A stretch of 11,406 nucleotides of DNA, taken from Spirochaetaceae bacterium. Its GTDB lineage: Bacteria > Spirochaetota > Spirochaetia > Treponematales > Breznakiellaceae. The DNA is taken from the NCBI GenBank assembly GCA_031257075.1, contig JAIRPM010000087.1:1-11406 (forward strand), given 5' to 3'. Positions within the stretch are counted from its first letter, which is position 1. Each line of letters begins with the position of its first letter. The position numbers were made by a program, and so were the translations under genes. Below, one piece after another: positions 10,765-11,406 of the stretch. Under the pieces are notes generated by a model that ran no database searches, was not told the origin of the DNA, and saw nothing but the letters and a program-made list of their open reading frames with translations.

Positions 10765-11406
10765 ATGACCATAAAACAGGAAGAGATTGTTATCAGTTTT
10801 CTTGAATCAAAAGACGAACCTTTTACCATTAAAGAAATCACCCGTTATGTCCGCGCAAAAGACACCGAAAAAACCGCGGGCTTGCCTTCGCAGATAGCCG
10901 CGTTTTTGGACAACCGCATTCTTGCTTTTAGAAAAGAAACAAATATTTGGATAAGCCGCCGGGGAGTATTTCAAGGAAAGCATTTTTCGATACGCCCGAC
11001 GCGCCTTGAACTGCTAAATGGCATTCTGATACCCGGCCACCGCTGTATTCCTTTCGCAAACCCCAATGTGGCATTCAAGGACTATAAATTTATATGGAAG
11101 GGCAAGATTGTTCCTATGGGGGCTTCGGAAGGCGAACCGGAAGAATTTTATCCGTACTTCGCGCTCTTGGGCGAAGAATACGCGCCGCAGTACCTTGTAC
11201 GCGACAACCCTGAAAACGAAATGCTCTACGAAGCCGACCCTTACGAAGACCCATCGGAAGTTTCGCTTACCACGCTGGATATGCGTAATGTGTACCGTGA
11301 AAGCGGTTTTTCGCCGGGCGACCGTTTTGTCGTTACCGTTGTCGATTGGGCGGCCTGCGAATTTGAACTTGAGCGCATTCCGCAAAACGCATGGAACCAG
11401 GAAGCG
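10765..11406 (+). CDS. Unrecognised protein, possible N-terminal winged helix (partial, runs off the right edge)
   Basis: An open frame of 214 codons reaches the window end without a stop. The first 70 residues (EEIVISFLESKDEPFTIKEI, then LPSQIAAFLDNRILAFRKE and NIWISRRGVF) look like a helix-turn-helix or winged-helix module, possibly of the HARE-HTH kind. The next part contains LIPGHRCIPFANPNVAFKDY and an acidic stretch LYEADPYEDPSE at about 153-164. It has no signal peptide or membrane segment, so is probably cytoplasmic. I do not recognise a family beyond this. Coding is supported by the uninterrupted frame and codon use like that of thrC. No Shine-Dalgarno sequence is present; TACACT at 10752-10757 could be a -10 box giving a start almost at the ATG. 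Confidence 0.8.
   Translation, partial: MTIKQEEIVISFLESKDEPFTIKEITRYVRAKDTEKTAGLPSQIAAFLDNRILAFRKETNIWISRRGVFQGKHFSIRPTRLELLNGILIPGHRCIPFANPNVAFKDYKFIWKGKIVPMGASEGEPEEFYPYFALLGEEYAPQYLVRDNPENEMLYEADPYEDPSEVSLTTLDMRNVYRESGFSPGDRFVVTVVDWAACEFELERIPQNAWNQEA

Noticed and set aside
1..11406. CRISPR array, tRNA, rRNA, insertion sequence or prophage genes
   Set aside because: No regularly spaced repeats, no tRNA-like cloverleaf and no transposase or integrase sequence were seen on either strand.

Overview
The window is from a spirochete, most likely a Treponema. Two complete FlaB-type periplasmic flagellin genes carry near-invariant spirochete core sequence. The surroundings fit the same genus: relaxed-lipobox lipoproteins with beta-helix and Asp-box repeats, and a short XRE regulator of a type common in treponemes. 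I infer an environmental or gut-associated treponeme from the accessory lipoproteins, but the sequence does not prove this.

Layout. (1) 3-1614, plus strand: the end of an unrecognised gene, then the permease and ATPase of a polar amino-acid ABC importer, tightly packed. (2) 1615-4359, plus strand: two flagellin units. flaB1 has a good sigma-28-like promoter, and both genes have a structured 5' leader, a strong Shine-Dalgarno sequence and a strong terminator. Between them lie two very small membrane-peptide ORFs and an otherwise sparse region. (3) 4360-4512: a dense row of hairpins at the convergent junction. (4) 4513-6839, minus strand: a likely operon of a seven-bladed beta-propeller lipoprotein, a beta-helix-repeat lipoprotein and a 77-residue single-pass membrane protein. 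(5) 6840-7185: a divergent intergenic region with a terminator-like hairpin and operator-like repeats. (6) 7186-11406, plus strand: an XRE regulator, threonine synthase, a large lipoprotein whose 3' end is duplicated just downstream, and the start of an unrecognised gene.

The most interesting signal is RNA structure around the flagellin genes. Each flaB leader contains a hairpin with GGA in its apical loop, placed upstream of a GGA-containing Shine-Dalgarno sequence. This is the two-site layout known for CsrA control of flagellin leaders. Two more hairpins with the same AAGGAN hexaloop lie just beyond the flaB2 terminator. Together they suggest local CsrA control and possibly a small RNA that competes for CsrA, although one of these hairpins may simply be the terminator of the converging minus-strand operon.

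Other points of note: the threonine synthase has lost the normally conserved SGDTG loop while keeping its PLP lysine and GNFGN loop; thrC appears to be leaderless, with a perfect TATAAT ending 6 nt before its ATG; a 27-bp palindrome covers the start codon of the XRE regulator; and an 18-bp exact repeat occurs upstream of both flaB2 and thrC.
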